A stretch of DNA of 64,000 nucleotides. It comes from PALSA-610 sp038213435. Its GTDB lineage: Bacteria; Actinomycetota; Acidimicrobiia; IMCC26256; PALSA-610. The stretch covers positions 19,110-83,109 of the forward strand of contig JBBQTI010000013.1 in assembly GCA_038213435.1 (NCBI GenBank), in the 5' to 3' direction. The notes under the pieces are model-generated. The model made no database searches. It saw nothing but the letters and a program-made list of their open reading frames with translations, and was not told the DNA's origin. Of the stretch, positions 1 to 8,246 are shown piece by piece; the stretch's first letter is position 1; the number at the start of each line of letters is the position of its first letter. Position numbers and translations under genes: made by a program.

Positions 1-3
1 ACA

Positions 4-46
4 GTCCGCAAGAAAAGGTGCGTCAGGCGGCCGTTTTGTTGCGGAC
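4..46. repeat. 8-bp inverted repeat at window edge
   Basis: GTCCGCAA at 4-11 is the exact reverse complement of TTGCGGAC at 39-46, separated by 27 nt. It lies downstream of the crotonase stop at 88. The spacing is long for a terminator. It could be a remnant of an element end or part of a structure extending left of the window. Confidence 0.35.
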
Positions 47-48
47 AG

Positions 49-84
49 TTGGCAAGGAAATTGGCAAGGAACGGGCAAGGAAAG
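49..84. repeat. Three 12-bp tandem repeats
   Basis: A 12-bp unit of the form TTGGCAAGGAAA occurs three times in tandem (49-60, 61-72, 73-84), the last two copies slightly diverged. It sits just past the end of the leftmost crotonase gene. No function is evident; it looks like a small intergenic minisatellite. Confidence 0.6.
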
Positions 85-87
85 GGG

Positions 88-855
88 TCAGGTGCTGCGC
101 CAGACGGGGGGGCGTTTCTCGGCGAAGGCGGTCGCGCCCTCGACCGAGTCACCGCTCTCGAACACGGGCATCATCAGCTCGATCGTGCGCTTCCAACCCT
201 CGGCCTCGGATAACTCCGCGGCCTCGCGCACGAGCCGGCGGGAGTTGCGCACGGCGATGGGCGAGTTCTCGCCGATGCGCTCGGCCAGCGCGATCGCTTC
301 GTCGACCACACGAGTCGTGGACACGACGCGGTTCACGAGCCCGAGCTGCAGCGCGCGCGGCGCGTCGATTGGGTCGCCTGTCATCGCCAGCTCGAGCGCG
401 ATTGCAAGTGGAACGCGCTTCGGCAGCCGGATCAAACCGCCGGCCGCGGCCATGAGCCCGCGCTTCACTTCGGGGATGCCGAAGCGCGCGCTTTCCGCGG
501 CGACGACGAGGTCGCACGAAAGCACGATCTCGAATCCGCCGGCGAGCGCGGGCCCGTTCACCGCGGCGATGATCGGCTTCGGGAAGTCCCGCGTCACGAT
601 TCCGGCGAAGCCGCCCTTCCCGCGCGCGATGTCGTTCGCCTTTCCGAGCGCGACGACCTTGAGGTCGGCGCCGGCCGAGAACACCTCGCCGCGACCGGTC
701 AGCACGACGGCGCGCAGCGCGGGGTCGGCCTCGACCTCGTCGAGCACGGTGACCATCGTCTGGCTCACCTCTGGGCTGATCGCGTTGCGCGCCTCGGGAC
801 GATTCAGCGTGACGAGAGCGATGTGCTCGCGTCGTTCCAGTTCCACGACTGCCAT
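88..855 (-). CDS. Enoyl-CoA hydratase/isomerase (crotonase) family protein
   Basis: This 255-aa crotonase-fold protein should hydrate trans-2-enoyl-CoA in fatty-acid beta-oxidation or a related acyl-CoA pathway in the cytosol. Visible motifs are the substrate-binding FSAGADLK segment (about residue 58), the oxyanion-hole segment GPALAGGFE, and both glutamates of true hydratases, one in GGFEIVL and one in FGIPEVKRG. The ATG at 855 is chosen because the family begins close to the VELERREHIALVTLNRP strand; upstream codons in the longer frame overlap the neighbouring gene. It is followed by an MFS transporter and a second crotonase on the same strand. The exact substrate is unknown. Confidence 0.88.
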   Translation of the reverse strand: MAVVELERREHIALVTLNRPEARNAISPEVSQTMVTVLDEVEADPALRAVVLTGRGEVFSAGADLKVVALGKANDIARGKGGFAGIVTRDFPKPIIAAVNGPALAGGFEIVLSCDLVVAAESARFGIPEVKRGLMAAAGGLIRLPKRVPLAIALELAMTGDPIDAPRALQLGLVNRVVSTTRVVDEAIALAERIGENSPIAVRNSRRLVREAAELSEAEGWKRTIELMMPVFESGDSVEGATAFAEKRPPVWRST

Positions 856-871
856 CGACGGCGACCCTAAC

Positions 872-2164
872 TCACCGGCCTGACCCAACGCCCTGATCCG
901 GTGCCTCGACAAACGGAGTGTCGAGAGTGCTCGTGATGCCCGGCCGGACGAGGCGCGTGCCCACGAGTGCCGCGGCCATGACCGCCCCCGCGCCGAAGGT
1001 CGTCGCGCGCAGGCCGATGCCGTCGGCGACCTTTCCTTGAATGACCGCGCCGAGTGGGTACAGCGACCCGAGGATCATCGTGTTCACCGCCACGACGCGG
1101 CCGCGGATGCTCGCCGGCGCGCGCAGTTGGGCGATCGTCGAGAACGTTGAGAGCGCGCCGAGATAGAGCGCCCCAACCACGAGGAGGGCAAGGGCCGAAA
1201 GCGCGAGGCTGGGCGCGTACGCGTAGGCCGCCAACGCGGGCGGCAGGGCCCCCATCAGGCCGATGAGCAAACGGCGCGGTCCGTACCGCTGCACGAGTGC
1301 TCCGAGGAGGAGCGCCATGGAGACCGCACCGATGCCCTGCGCGGTTATCAAGATGGATGTTCCCACCTTGCCGTTGTGCAGCACGTTCTCGGCCATCGCC
1401 GGGACGAGCGCGATGAACGGCGCGGCGAGGAATGTGTTGAGACACATTGCGGCCGCGTTGACACGGAGGCCACGCTCGTGTCGCACGTATCGAAATCCCT
1501 CGATGATCGATTGGAACAGCTTCTGTTCGCGCGCGTGCACCCCGGGCTTGGGGAGCGGGAGGGTGAGGAGCACTGCGATCACCGCGAAGAAGCTCGCGGC
1601 GTTCACCGCCTCGGCCCACGTGTAGCCGCCGAGCGCGATCACGACGCCTGCGAGTGCGGGCCCGACGACGCGGCCGAGGTTGTACTGCGCGGACGACAGC
1701 GCGATCGCGCCGGGAAGCACCTCGACCGGGACGCGATCGGGGAGGATCGCCTGGAACGCCGGAAAGCCGAGACCGGCGCAGACTCCGTTCCCGAAGACGA
1801 TCAGCGTGAGGATCGTCGGCGACGGATGCCCGACCGCGAACAAGAGCGCGAGCAGAGACGCCAAGCCGGTTTGCACGATTGTCGTCGCCATCAGCAGCCA
1901 CTTGCGCGGCAGGCGATCGGCGAGCGCGCCGCCGATGGGGCCGAAGAAGGCGATGGGAACGAATGCGGCGGCGGCGATCGTTCCAGTCCACGCCGCCTGG
2001 TGCGTCAGTTTCGTCACGTAGACGCCGAGCGCGACCGTCTCCATCCAGGTGCCGATGTTCGAGACGAACGCGCCGGTCCACAACCGAGCGTACGGGGGAT
2101 GACGCAACGGCGCGATCGCGTCGAATCGGCGCCGAACGGTGATATCGGCTAACGGTTCCGCCAC
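872..2164 (-). CDS. MFS transporter (MFS_3/EntS-like)
   Basis: A 430-aa, roughly 12-helix major facilitator of the kind that exports siderophores or drugs (PF05977-like). The first helix region FVSNIGTWMETVALGVYV and the loop GGALADRLPRKW, the A-motif between helices 2 and 3, are typical. The GTG at 2164 is preferred because it overlaps the upstream crotonase stop by only 16 bp; the longer frame lies inside that gene. It sits between two crotonase genes on the same strand, so it may be co-transcribed with them, but nothing in the sequence identifies the substrate. A second MFS of the same general type lies at 13412-14698. Confidence 0.85.
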   Translation of the reverse strand: MAEPLADITVRRRFDAIAPLRHPPYARLWTGAFVSNIGTWMETVALGVYVTKLTHQAAWTGTIAAAAFVPIAFFGPIGGALADRLPRKWLLMATTIVQTGLASLLALLFAVGHPSPTILTLIVFGNGVCAGLGFPAFQAILPDRVPVEVLPGAIALSSAQYNLGRVVGPALAGVVIALGGYTWAEAVNAASFFAVIAVLLTLPLPKPGVHAREQKLFQSIIEGFRYVRHERGLRVNAAAMCLNTFLAAPFIALVPAMAENVLHNGKVGTSILITAQGIGAVSMALLLGALVQRYGPRRLLIGLMGALPPALAAYAYAPSLALSALALLVVGALYLGALSTFSTIAQLRAPASIRGRVVAVNTMILGSLYPLGAVIQGKVADGIGLRATTFGAGAVMAAALVGTRLVRPGITSTLDTPFVEAPDQGVGSGR

Positions 2165-2934
2165 TGCGGTGCCCGCTTCTCGAGGAACGCGCGCATGCCC
2201 TCGTGCGCGTCGTCGGCTTGGGCGTTGTCGACCATCACCTCGCACGCGAGGTCGTAGGCGCCGTCTTCGGGAAGCTGGTCCTGGGCGTAGAACGCGCGCT
2301 TGCCGAGCGCGAGGACGTATGCACTCGCGCTCGCGATGCGTCGCGCGAGCTCGTCCACCTCGCGGTCAAGTCGATCCGCGGCGACAACGCGATTTACGAG
2401 GCCCCATTCCAGCGCCGTGCGGGCGTCGATCATCTCGCCCGTGAACAGCATCTCGAGCGCCCGCTTGCGACCGATCGACCGCGCGACCGGAACCATCGGC
2501 GTCGAGCAGAACAAGCCGATGTTGACGCCGGGGGTGGCGAAACGGGCGTCGTCGGATGCGACCGCCAGATCGCACGCCGCGACGAGTTGGCAGCCTGCCG
2601 CGGTCGCCACGCCGTGCACCTTGGCGATGACCGGCTGCGGCAGCTCGTGCACGCGCGTCATCAGGCGAACGCACGTCGAGAAGAGCTCCTCATAGAAGGC
2701 CGCGCCACGATTCGCGGTCATCTCCGCGAGGTCATGACCGGCGGAAAACGCGGGGCCGCGACCTTCGATCACGAGCACGCGCGTCGCGTCGTCGGTCGCA
2801 ACGGTGTCGAGCGCTTGCAGCATCTCGACCATGACCTCTTGCGAGAGCGCGTTCCGACGCTCAGGTCGGTTCAGCACGAGGTGCGCAACGACGTCGTGGC
2901 GTTCGAGCTCGACGTGTTTCCGGGCGGTCGGCAC
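2149..2934 (-). CDS. ECHDC3-like crotonase lacking the hydratase glutamates
   Basis: A 261-aa crotonase-superfamily protein. The fold markers are clear: LVLNRPERRNALS near the N-terminus, FSAGHDLAEM and the oxyanion segment GVATAAGCQL. However, the two positions that hold catalytic glutamates in enoyl-CoA hydratases are Gln (AAGCQLVAACDL) and Gly (FATPGVNIGLF). The FATPGVNIGLFCSTP stretch resembles ECHDC3-type proteins. It is therefore unlikely to be an ordinary hydratase; a thioesterase, decarboxylase or isomerase-like reaction is possible. The start is GTG 2934; the longer frame runs through the divergent promoter region into the next gene. It overlaps the downstream MFS gene by 16 bp. Confidence 0.85.
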   Translation of the reverse strand: MPTARKHVELERHDVVAHLVLNRPERRNALSQEVMVEMLQALDTVATDDATRVLVIEGRGPAFSAGHDLAEMTANRGAAFYEELFSTCVRLMTRVHELPQPVIAKVHGVATAAGCQLVAACDLAVASDDARFATPGVNIGLFCSTPMVPVARSIGRKRALEMLFTGEMIDARTALEWGLVNRVVAADRLDREVDELARRIASASAYVLALGKRAFYAQDQLPEDGAYDLACEVMVDNAQADDAHEGMRAFLEKRAPQWRNR

Positions 2935-2996
2935 GATGCCGAGGCTAACGGGGAATTCGCGGGAAGCGACCGGCCCGCAGCCGCGACAATGCAGGG

Positions 2997-3989
2997 GTGT
3001 CCCGCGCTTCGACGCCGTCTTTCCCGCAGGCCTCGGGCCGACGGATGCAATGGGCCGAGATTCCCGCGCCGGTCCGTTCTGCGATCGAGGATCGACTGGG
3101 ATCGCGTGTCGTCTCGGCGCGGTCGCAACCCGGTGGTTTCTCGCCCGGCGTCGCGGCGCGCGTGCTGTTGGCCGACGGCGCACGCGTGTTCGTCAAGGCA
3201 GTGTGCGGCTCGCCGAACCCCGAATCGCCGGATATACACCGGCGAGAGGCACGCATAGCGGCGGCATTGCCGGCCCATGTTCCGGCGCCCGCGCTGCGGT
3301 GGTCGTGGGACGACGGCGATTGGGTCGTACTGGCGTTCGACGACGTCGACGGTCGCGCGCCCGAGTTGCCGTGGCGCACCCAGGAGTTGGAACGAGTGCT
3401 CGCGGCCTTGCACGCGCTCGCCACGGGGTTGACGCCGTCGCCGATCTCGCTCGAACCCGCCACCGAGTCGCTCGCCCGTCTGTTCGGTGGATGGCGCCGG
3501 ATCGCTGATGGCGGGGGCGATGTGGTGAACAACGTCGCGACCCGCGTTCGGGAACATCTCGACGACCTCGTCCAGCTCGAGTCGCGATGGCCGGAGTCGG
3601 TGATCGGCGACACCTTGGTCCATCTCGACGTGCGGGCCGACAACCTCTTGCTCACACGGGATCGCGTTCTCGTCGTCGACTGGCCGTGGGCCGCCATCGG
3701 CGCGCCCTGGCTCGATCTCGTCGCCATGCTGCCGAGCGTCGCGATGCAGGGCGGGCCCCGACCCGACGACGTGTGGCGCGCGCACCCGCTCAATCGCGGG
3801 GTCGACGACGACCGCGTCGACGCGTTCATCGCCGCGCTCGCGGGGTTGTTCGTGCACGCGGCGCTCCTGCCTCCGGCACCCGGCATCCCGACGTTGCGCC
3901 CGTTCCAGGCCGCCCAGGGCGAGCAGGCGATCGCGTGGCTCGGGCGCCGCCGCGGCTGGAGCGATTTTGCGGTCGACGGGTACACTTGA
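2997..3989 (+). CDS. APH-family phosphotransferase
   Basis: A 330-aa kinase-like protein of the aminoglycoside phosphotransferase/choline kinase fold (PF01636). The Brenner motif is HLDVRADNLLL (catalytic Asp and metal-binding Asn, about residue 213) and the second metal-binding motif is VVDWPWAAIGAPWLDL. An N-terminal VFVKAV lysine fits ATP binding. Such genes in actinomycetes are rarely true resistance genes; substrates are usually unknown small metabolites. It starts at GTG 2997 with a possible alternative at ATG 3045, divergent from the crotonase. Its stop codon is embedded in the palindrome in front of the acyl-CoA dehydrogenase gene, so the two may be transcribed together. Confidence 0.82.
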   Translation: MSRASTPSFPQASGRRMQWAEIPAPVRSAIEDRLGSRVVSARSQPGGFSPGVAARVLLADGARVFVKAVCGSPNPESPDIHRREARIAAALPAHVPAPALRWSWDDGDWVVLAFDDVDGRAPELPWRTQELERVLAALHALATGLTPSPISLEPATESLARLFGGWRRIADGGGDVVNNVATRVREHLDDLVQLESRWPESVIGDTLVHLDVRADNLLLTRDRVLVVDWPWAAIGAPWLDLVAMLPSVAMQGGPRPDDVWRAHPLNRGVDDDRVDAFIAALAGLFVHAALLPPAPGIPTLRPFQAAQGEQAIAWLGRRRGWSDFAVDGYT

Positions 3990-4003
3990 CCGAACGGTCA
4001 AGT
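3984..4003. promoter_or_regulatory. 20-bp palindromic operator (TetR-type)
   Basis: ACTTGACCGAACGGTCAAGT is a perfect inverted repeat of 9-bp arms around a 2-bp centre. It overlaps the stop codon of the kinase gene and ends 17 nt before the acyl-CoA dehydrogenase start. Size and symmetry match operators of TetR-family acyl-CoA-responsive repressors. No regulator gene is adjacent, so the cognate protein must be encoded elsewhere. Confidence 0.7.
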
Positions 4004-4020
4004 TGTGAGAGGAGCCTCGG

Positions 4021-5205
4021 TTGACGGCGGAAGAGCAGCGTGTGACGCAACTGTGCGACGACCTCCTCGCGCAGCACGATCCCAAGGCGACTCCACCGGC
4101 TGAGTTCCTCGGCGCGCAATACGATCGCGGCATCGCGTGGGTGCACTTCCCCGAAGGCTCCGGCGGCCTCGGGCTCTCGCCGAAGCTGCAGAACACCATC
4201 AACGCCAAGTTGGTCGGCGCCGGCGCCCCCATTCCCTACGCGCGCAATCCGATCGGCCACGGAATGTGTGCGCCGACGCTCGTCGCGCACGGATCCGACG
4301 AGCAGACGCGTCGCTACCTGCGCCCGCTGTTCAGCGGCGAGGAGATCTGGTGCCAGATGTTCAGCGAACCGGGCGCGGGCTCCGACGTTGCAGGTCTGTC
4401 GGCGCGCGCCGTGCTCGACGGCGAGGAGTGGATCGTCAACGGCCAGAAGGTGTGGACGACGCTTGCGCACGTCGCGAAGTACGGCATCGTCCTGCTGCGC
4501 ACCGATCCCGAACAGGTGAAGCACAAGGGCATGACGATGTTCGTGGTCGACATGCACTCGCCGGGTGTCGAGGTGCGACCGCACGTGCAGGCGACCGGCG
4601 ATGCGGAGTTCAACGAGGTCTACATGACCGACGTGCGCATCCCCGATCGCGAACGCCTCGGCGACGTGGGCGAGGGCTGGGGCGTGTCGCTCACCACGCT
4701 CATGAACGAGCGGGTGTCGATCGGTGGACAAGTTAACCCGCGCGGCTCGGGGGTGATCGCCGTCGCGGTGAACCAGTGGAAGCGCAACAAACAACGGCAC
4801 GACGCGGTGGCGCGCGACAACCTTCTGCGCCTGTGGATCGACGCCGAGGTCAATCGCCTCACCAACATGCGCGCGAGCCAATCCCGCCGCAAAGGGACCC
4901 CGGGCCCTGAAGGTTCGGTCGGCAAGCTCGCGATGGCCGGGCTCAACCAGCGCATCATGAGCTTCGTGATGGACCTGATGGGGCCCGAAGCGCTCCTCTA
5001 CCCGAGCGGCTACACGTTCGAACGGCCTCGGAGCGCAATGGATCTCTCGAATCCGCAGAAGGCGTTCCTGCGGGTCCAGGCGAACTCGATCGAGGGCGGG
5101 ACCACCAACATCATGAAGAACATCCTCGGCGAGCGGGTGCTCGGGTTGCCGGGGGAGCCCCGCGCCGACAAGGCTCTCCCCTGGAGCCAAGTGCCCAGAA
5201 GTTGA
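4021..5205 (+). CDS. Acyl-CoA dehydrogenase
   Basis: A 394-aa flavoprotein that should form a 2,3-double bond in an acyl-CoA with FAD as cofactor, passing electrons to ETF. FAD-binding signatures are visible: MFSEPGAGSDVAGL (about residue 115) and NGQKVWTTLAHVAKYG, then the C-terminal helical domain ending in EGGTTNIMKNILGERVLGLP, typical of actinomycete FadE proteins. The catalytic base cannot be assigned by eye. The start is TTG 4021 with GAGAGGAG about 6 nt upstream. A 20-bp palindrome directly upstream suggests repression by an acyl-CoA-sensing TetR protein. Confidence 0.9.
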   Translation: MTAEEQRVTQLCDDLLAQHDPKATPPAEFLGAQYDRGIAWVHFPEGSGGLGLSPKLQNTINAKLVGAGAPIPYARNPIGHGMCAPTLVAHGSDEQTRRYLRPLFSGEEIWCQMFSEPGAGSDVAGLSARAVLDGEEWIVNGQKVWTTLAHVAKYGIVLLRTDPEQVKHKGMTMFVVDMHSPGVEVRPHVQATGDAEFNEVYMTDVRIPDRERLGDVGEGWGVSLTTLMNERVSIGGQVNPRGSGVIAVAVNQWKRNKQRHDAVARDNLLRLWIDAEVNRLTNMRASQSRRKGTPGPEGSVGKLAMAGLNQRIMSFVMDLMGPEALLYPSGYTFERPRSAMDLSNPQKAFLRVQANSIEGGTTNIMKNILGERVLGLPGEPRADKALPWSQVPRS

Positions 5206-5300
5206 CCTTTCATCCGAGCTCGGGCGGCTCCACCACGGAGGACTCCGGGCCAGACCCGAAGAACTGAAGATCCGACGTGTGGATGCCGACTGGGAGAGAG

Positions 5301-6647
5301 ATGTTCGGACTCTCGCGCGCGCGGGTTGCCGTCGTCGCGGGTGTTCTCGCCTCGGTTGTCGCCTCCGTCGGGGCTCCTGGGGCCGCGTACGGCCTGGCGA
5401 CGGCCACCACCACCACCACGATTGGCGGCCCGGAAATTCCCCCGCCGTCGGCCGGCTCGAGCACCACGGTGCCGTCGACCGGCCCGACGACCACCACGAC
5501 CATCCCTCCGCCGCCGATGCCGGCGTTCACGTTGCCGACCGATGCCGGTCTGCAGCTCATGCAGACGATGCAGAAGGCCAAGTCCGAGCTGCAGGCTGCG
5601 CAGGACGGGCTCGGTCCGGCGGAGTCTGCCGTCGCGACCGCGCGGAAGAACGATGCCGCGGCGCGCCGCGCGCAGAAGAAGCTCGAGGCCGCCGCCCGCA
5701 CAACGCAGCGGCAGCTCGAGGAGACGCGAACGCGCCTTCGCCGGGTCGCGGCCGAGGCCTACATGCGTGCCGGCGACACGCAGCTCATGAGCGCGATCGC
5801 GGGGTACCTGAGCACCACCTCGATCGTCGATGCCGGAAGTCAGCTGCACGTGCTCGGAACCTTCGGCTCGAACCAGAAGGAGCTGCTCGACAAGTATCTC
5901 GCCCTCAAGCGGCGCGTCGACGGTCAGGTCGCGCACATCAGGGACGTCTCGGCGCATGCTGCGGATGCGGTTCGTGTCGCCGAGCAACATCTGAGTGAGT
6001 TCCGCTCGACGATCGACGACTCGCGTACGCGCATCGCCGTTTCCCTTGCCGGTATCCACGACTTCCAGACCGCGGCGACGAGCGCGACGAGCCCGATCCT
6101 CGGGCCCGGCCGGCTGACCGCGAAGCAGATGGCCGACTACGTGATCGCGGAGCACTACACGCCGCGTATCACCGTGCCGATCGAGATCCTCGCCCAGATC
6201 TACCTCGACGAGGGGGCGAATACGGGCGTTCGCGGCGACGTGGCATTCGCACAGTCGATTCTCGAGACGGCCGGCTTCGCGAACCCGGGGAGCGCGCCGA
6301 CCGACAACAACTTCGCCGGTATCGGCTGGTGCGACTCCTGCGTGCACGGCTTCGACTTCCCCGACGCCAAGACCGGCGTGCGCGCGCAGATGCAGCTGCT
6401 ACGCGTGTATGTCGACCCGCTGTTTCCCGACCTGGCGTACGCGGCCAAGGATCCGATCCTCCTGCCGGGAACGCTGACACTGGGCTTCCGGGGCAAGGTG
6501 CAGACGTGGTGGGACCTGTGGGGGACATGGGCGACGGGCGCGCTCTACGGGCAGCGCGTGTACGACATCTACGAACGCATGGTCGCGTTCTCGCTGTTGG
6601 ACCCAACGCCCCCACCGCCGGCGCCCACGAAGCCCCAAAGCCCCTGA
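5301..6647 (+). CDS. Secreted coiled-coil protein with glucosaminidase-like domain
   Basis: A 448-aa exported protein. Residues 1-30 are a signal peptide (FGLSRAR then a hydrophobic core ending near APGAAYG), followed by a Thr/Pro-rich linker (TTTTT and PTTTTTIPPPP stretches). A long coiled coil resembling NlpC/P60-associated and EnvC-type proteins comes next. The C-terminal domain has SILETAGF...DNNFAGIGW, which fits the catalytic Glu region and NNxxGI motif of GH73-like glucosaminidases. It likely acts on peptidoglycan. ATG 5301 is chosen because the signal peptide then starts normally, with GGGAGAG just upstream; ATG 5283 is an alternative. A Pro-rich tail ends the protein. Confidence 0.78.
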   Translation: MFGLSRARVAVVAGVLASVVASVGAPGAAYGLATATTTTTIGGPEIPPPSAGSSTTVPSTGPTTTTTIPPPPMPAFTLPTDAGLQLMQTMQKAKSELQAAQDGLGPAESAVATARKNDAAARRAQKKLEAAARTTQRQLEETRTRLRRVAAEAYMRAGDTQLMSAIAGYLSTTSIVDAGSQLHVLGTFGSNQKELLDKYLALKRRVDGQVAHIRDVSAHAADAVRVAEQHLSEFRSTIDDSRTRIAVSLAGIHDFQTAATSATSPILGPGRLTAKQMADYVIAEHYTPRITVPIEILAQIYLDEGANTGVRGDVAFAQSILETAGFANPGSAPTDNNFAGIGWCDSCVHGFDFPDAKTGVRAQMQLLRVYVDPLFPDLAYAAKDPILLPGTLTLGFRGKVQTWWDLWGTWATGALYGQRVYDIYERMVAFSLLDPTPPPPAPTKPQSP

Positions 6648-6699
6648 GATCGACGGCCTCGGGAATCCGCGCCACGCGTCGGACGTTACTGACCGCGGT

Positions 6700-7134
6700 A
6701 TGCCGAACCTCGAGGACTTCAAAGACGATTTCGCCGCATTCAACCAAGCGCTCATCGACGAGTTCCGCAACGACGGTGGGAAGGTCACGGGCATGTTCGC
6801 GGGCGCGCCGCTGGTCTTGATCACTACGACGGGCGCCAAATCGGGACGGCGCCGCACGACGCCCATCGTCTATACGACCGACGACGACCGCATCGTGATC
6901 ATCGCCTCGAAGGGTGGCGCGCCGACCAGCCCGGACTGGTACCACAACCTCGTCGCGCGTCCCGAGGTGACTGTTGAGCTGCCGAACGAGACGTTCGAGG
7001 CCCGCGCCCGGGTCGCCGAGGGTCCGGAACGGGAAAGGCTGTGGCGCGCACAAGCGGCAATGATGCCGAACTTCGACGAGTACCAGAAGGCCACGACTCG
7101 CAAGATTCCTCTCGTCGTGCTCGAGCGCGTCTGA
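6700..7134 (+). CDS. Deazaflavin (F420)-dependent nitroreductase family protein
   Basis: A 144-aa split-barrel protein of the Ddn family, cytosolic or membrane-associated, that uses F420H2 to reduce quinone- or nitro-type substrates. Diagnostic segments are LITTTGAKSGRRRTTPI, which contacts the deazaflavin, and GGAPTSPDWYHNLVARPEVTVEL in the second half. Length and order match the family. The ATG at 6700 follows a short intergenic gap after the secreted protein; the next gene begins 41 bp after its stop. The physiological substrate is unknown. Confidence 0.9.
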   Translation: MPNLEDFKDDFAAFNQALIDEFRNDGGKVTGMFAGAPLVLITTTGAKSGRRRTTPIVYTTDDDRIVIIASKGGAPTSPDWYHNLVARPEVTVELPNETFEARARVAEGPERERLWRAQAAMMPNFDEYQKATTRKIPLVVLERV

Positions 7135-7175
7135 CACCGGGAACGAAACCCGGCCCGATGGGGCACACTGTCGGG

Positions 7176-7526
7176 ATGGCCGCCGAACGAGATGAACGAC
7201 CGTGGGGAAGCTACGAGGTACTGATCGATGAGCCTGACCACAAGGTCAAGCAGATCACGGTCAAAGCCGGCAAGAGATTGAGCTATCAGAAGCACGCCCG
7301 TCGCTCCGAGCACTGGTTCATCGTCAGGGGAAGTGGTGTGGTGACGCTGAACGACACACCCATTGCCGTGCGGGCCGGCTCCGCCGTCGATGTCGCGCTG
7401 GGCGCGTCGCATCGGATCGAGAACACCGGAAGCGATGATCTCGTCTTCGTCGAGGTGCAGCACGGCGACTACTTCGGCGAAGACGACATCGTGCGGTTGG
7501 AGGACGACTTCGGACGCGCGAGATGA
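7176..7526 (+). CDS. Cupin domain protein (type II phosphomannose isomerase C-terminal-like)
   Basis: A 116-aa single cupin resembling the isolated C-terminal domain of bifunctional mannose-6-phosphate isomerase/GDP-mannose pyrophosphorylase. Typical strings are ERPWGSYEVL at the N-terminus, GKRLSYQKHARRSEHWFIVRG in the barrel with the metal-binding His residues, and HRIENTG near the end. It may isomerise sugar phosphates or act as a binding cupin. The ATG at 7176 is preferred as family members begin just before RPWGSYE; CACACT lies 6 nt upstream and could be a degenerate leaderless -10. Confidence 0.85.
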   Translation: MAAERDERPWGSYEVLIDEPDHKVKQITVKAGKRLSYQKHARRSEHWFIVRGSGVVTLNDTPIAVRAGSAVDVALGASHRIENTGSDDLVFVEVQHGDYFGEDDIVRLEDDFGRAR

Positions 7527-7814
7527 GAGGCCCACCACGCGGGCGCGGCTACCTGGGTAGTCGCCCCACCGGTCCCGCGGAGAGCGGCGGCCGGCTGCGT
7601 GAACCGCAATTTCAGGCGCGCGCCGCACCACGGGCCGGTTGAGCGGAGCCGTCCGCTGGGTCGTGCTCTTCCGCGGATCGGACGCCGTCCTCCGGGTGCA
7701 AGAGGACCACGTGCATTCACTCGAGCTGGTGGACTGACCCGAACGAACGACAGTGCGACGTCGCGATCGCCGAAGATGCCGCCACGAAAAGCCACTCGAC
7801 CGAAAGGAGCTGGG

Positions 7815-8219
7815 GTGTCCACCGCCACCGAAGTCCTCATCGTCGCGGGGATGCTCAACCTGTTGGTTGGCGCGCTTTCCGGCATCCCGATGGCGCTGGT
7901 CCGCCAGGCTGGCGCTCCGGAAGTCCCCAAATATCTGACCATGGTTCACATGGCCGGACTGATGCATGGCCCGATTCTGTTGGGCGTTGGGTTCGCGCTG
8001 ACGATCTCGACGCTCTCGGCGTGGTTCGCCACCTCGGCCGCCATCGTCCTGTCGGCTGCGTCAGCCTTGCTGGTCATCAAGGACACGCTGAACTGGCGTC
8101 AGCACGTCACTGACGAGTTCGCACAGAACACGTTGGGCCTTCGAATCGGGAAGATCTTCGGACCACTCCACATCTTGGGGCTCGCGCTCGCCACCGCGTG
8201 TGTCATCAGCGGGCTGTAG
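7815..8219 (+). CDS. Small four-helix membrane protein, possibly HabA/B-like
   Basis: A 134-aa integral membrane protein with about four hydrophobic segments. The segment HMAGLMHGPILLGVGFAL loosely recalls the HxEGxMNGxFL region of hydroxylaminobenzene mutases (HabA/HabB), but the similarity is weak and function is not assigned. The start is GTG 7815, fixed by a good ribosome-binding site (AAGGAG, 4 nt spacing); the longer frame upstream has no start signal and an Arg/Pro-rich non-protein-like composition. The preceding 288 bp (7527-7814) hold no convincing gene. Confidence 0.7.
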   Translation: MSTATEVLIVAGMLNLLVGALSGIPMALVRQAGAPEVPKYLTMVHMAGLMHGPILLGVGFALTISTLSAWFATSAAIVLSAASALLVIKDTLNWRQHVTDEFAQNTLGLRIGKIFGPLHILGLALATACVISGL

Positions 8220-8234
8220 CTCGCCCGCTGCGCA

Positions 8235-8246
8235 TACGCTCGCCGG
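8235..8246 (+). promoter_or_regulatory. Leaderless -10 box of flavin reductase gene
   Basis: TACGCT at 8235-8240 matches the actinobacterial TANNNT -10 element. It is followed by 6 nt and then the ATG at 8247, placing the transcription start at or next to the start codon. No Shine-Dalgarno sequence is present. Confidence 0.55.

Noticed and set aside
2997..5205. The kinase plus acyl-CoA dehydrogenase pair as an LvaA/LvaC or ACAD10/11-like 4-hydroxyacyl-CoA degradation system.
   Set aside because: The kinase motif is HLDVRADNLLL...VVDWPWA, the generic actinobacterial APH form, and not the GDYRLGNL...DWE form of LvaA/ACAD10-type kinases. The pairing may be coincidental.
7527..7814. A gene in the longest intergenic stretch.
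   Set aside because: Frames here are Arg/Pro-rich without start signals or family matches; I see only non-coding sequence.
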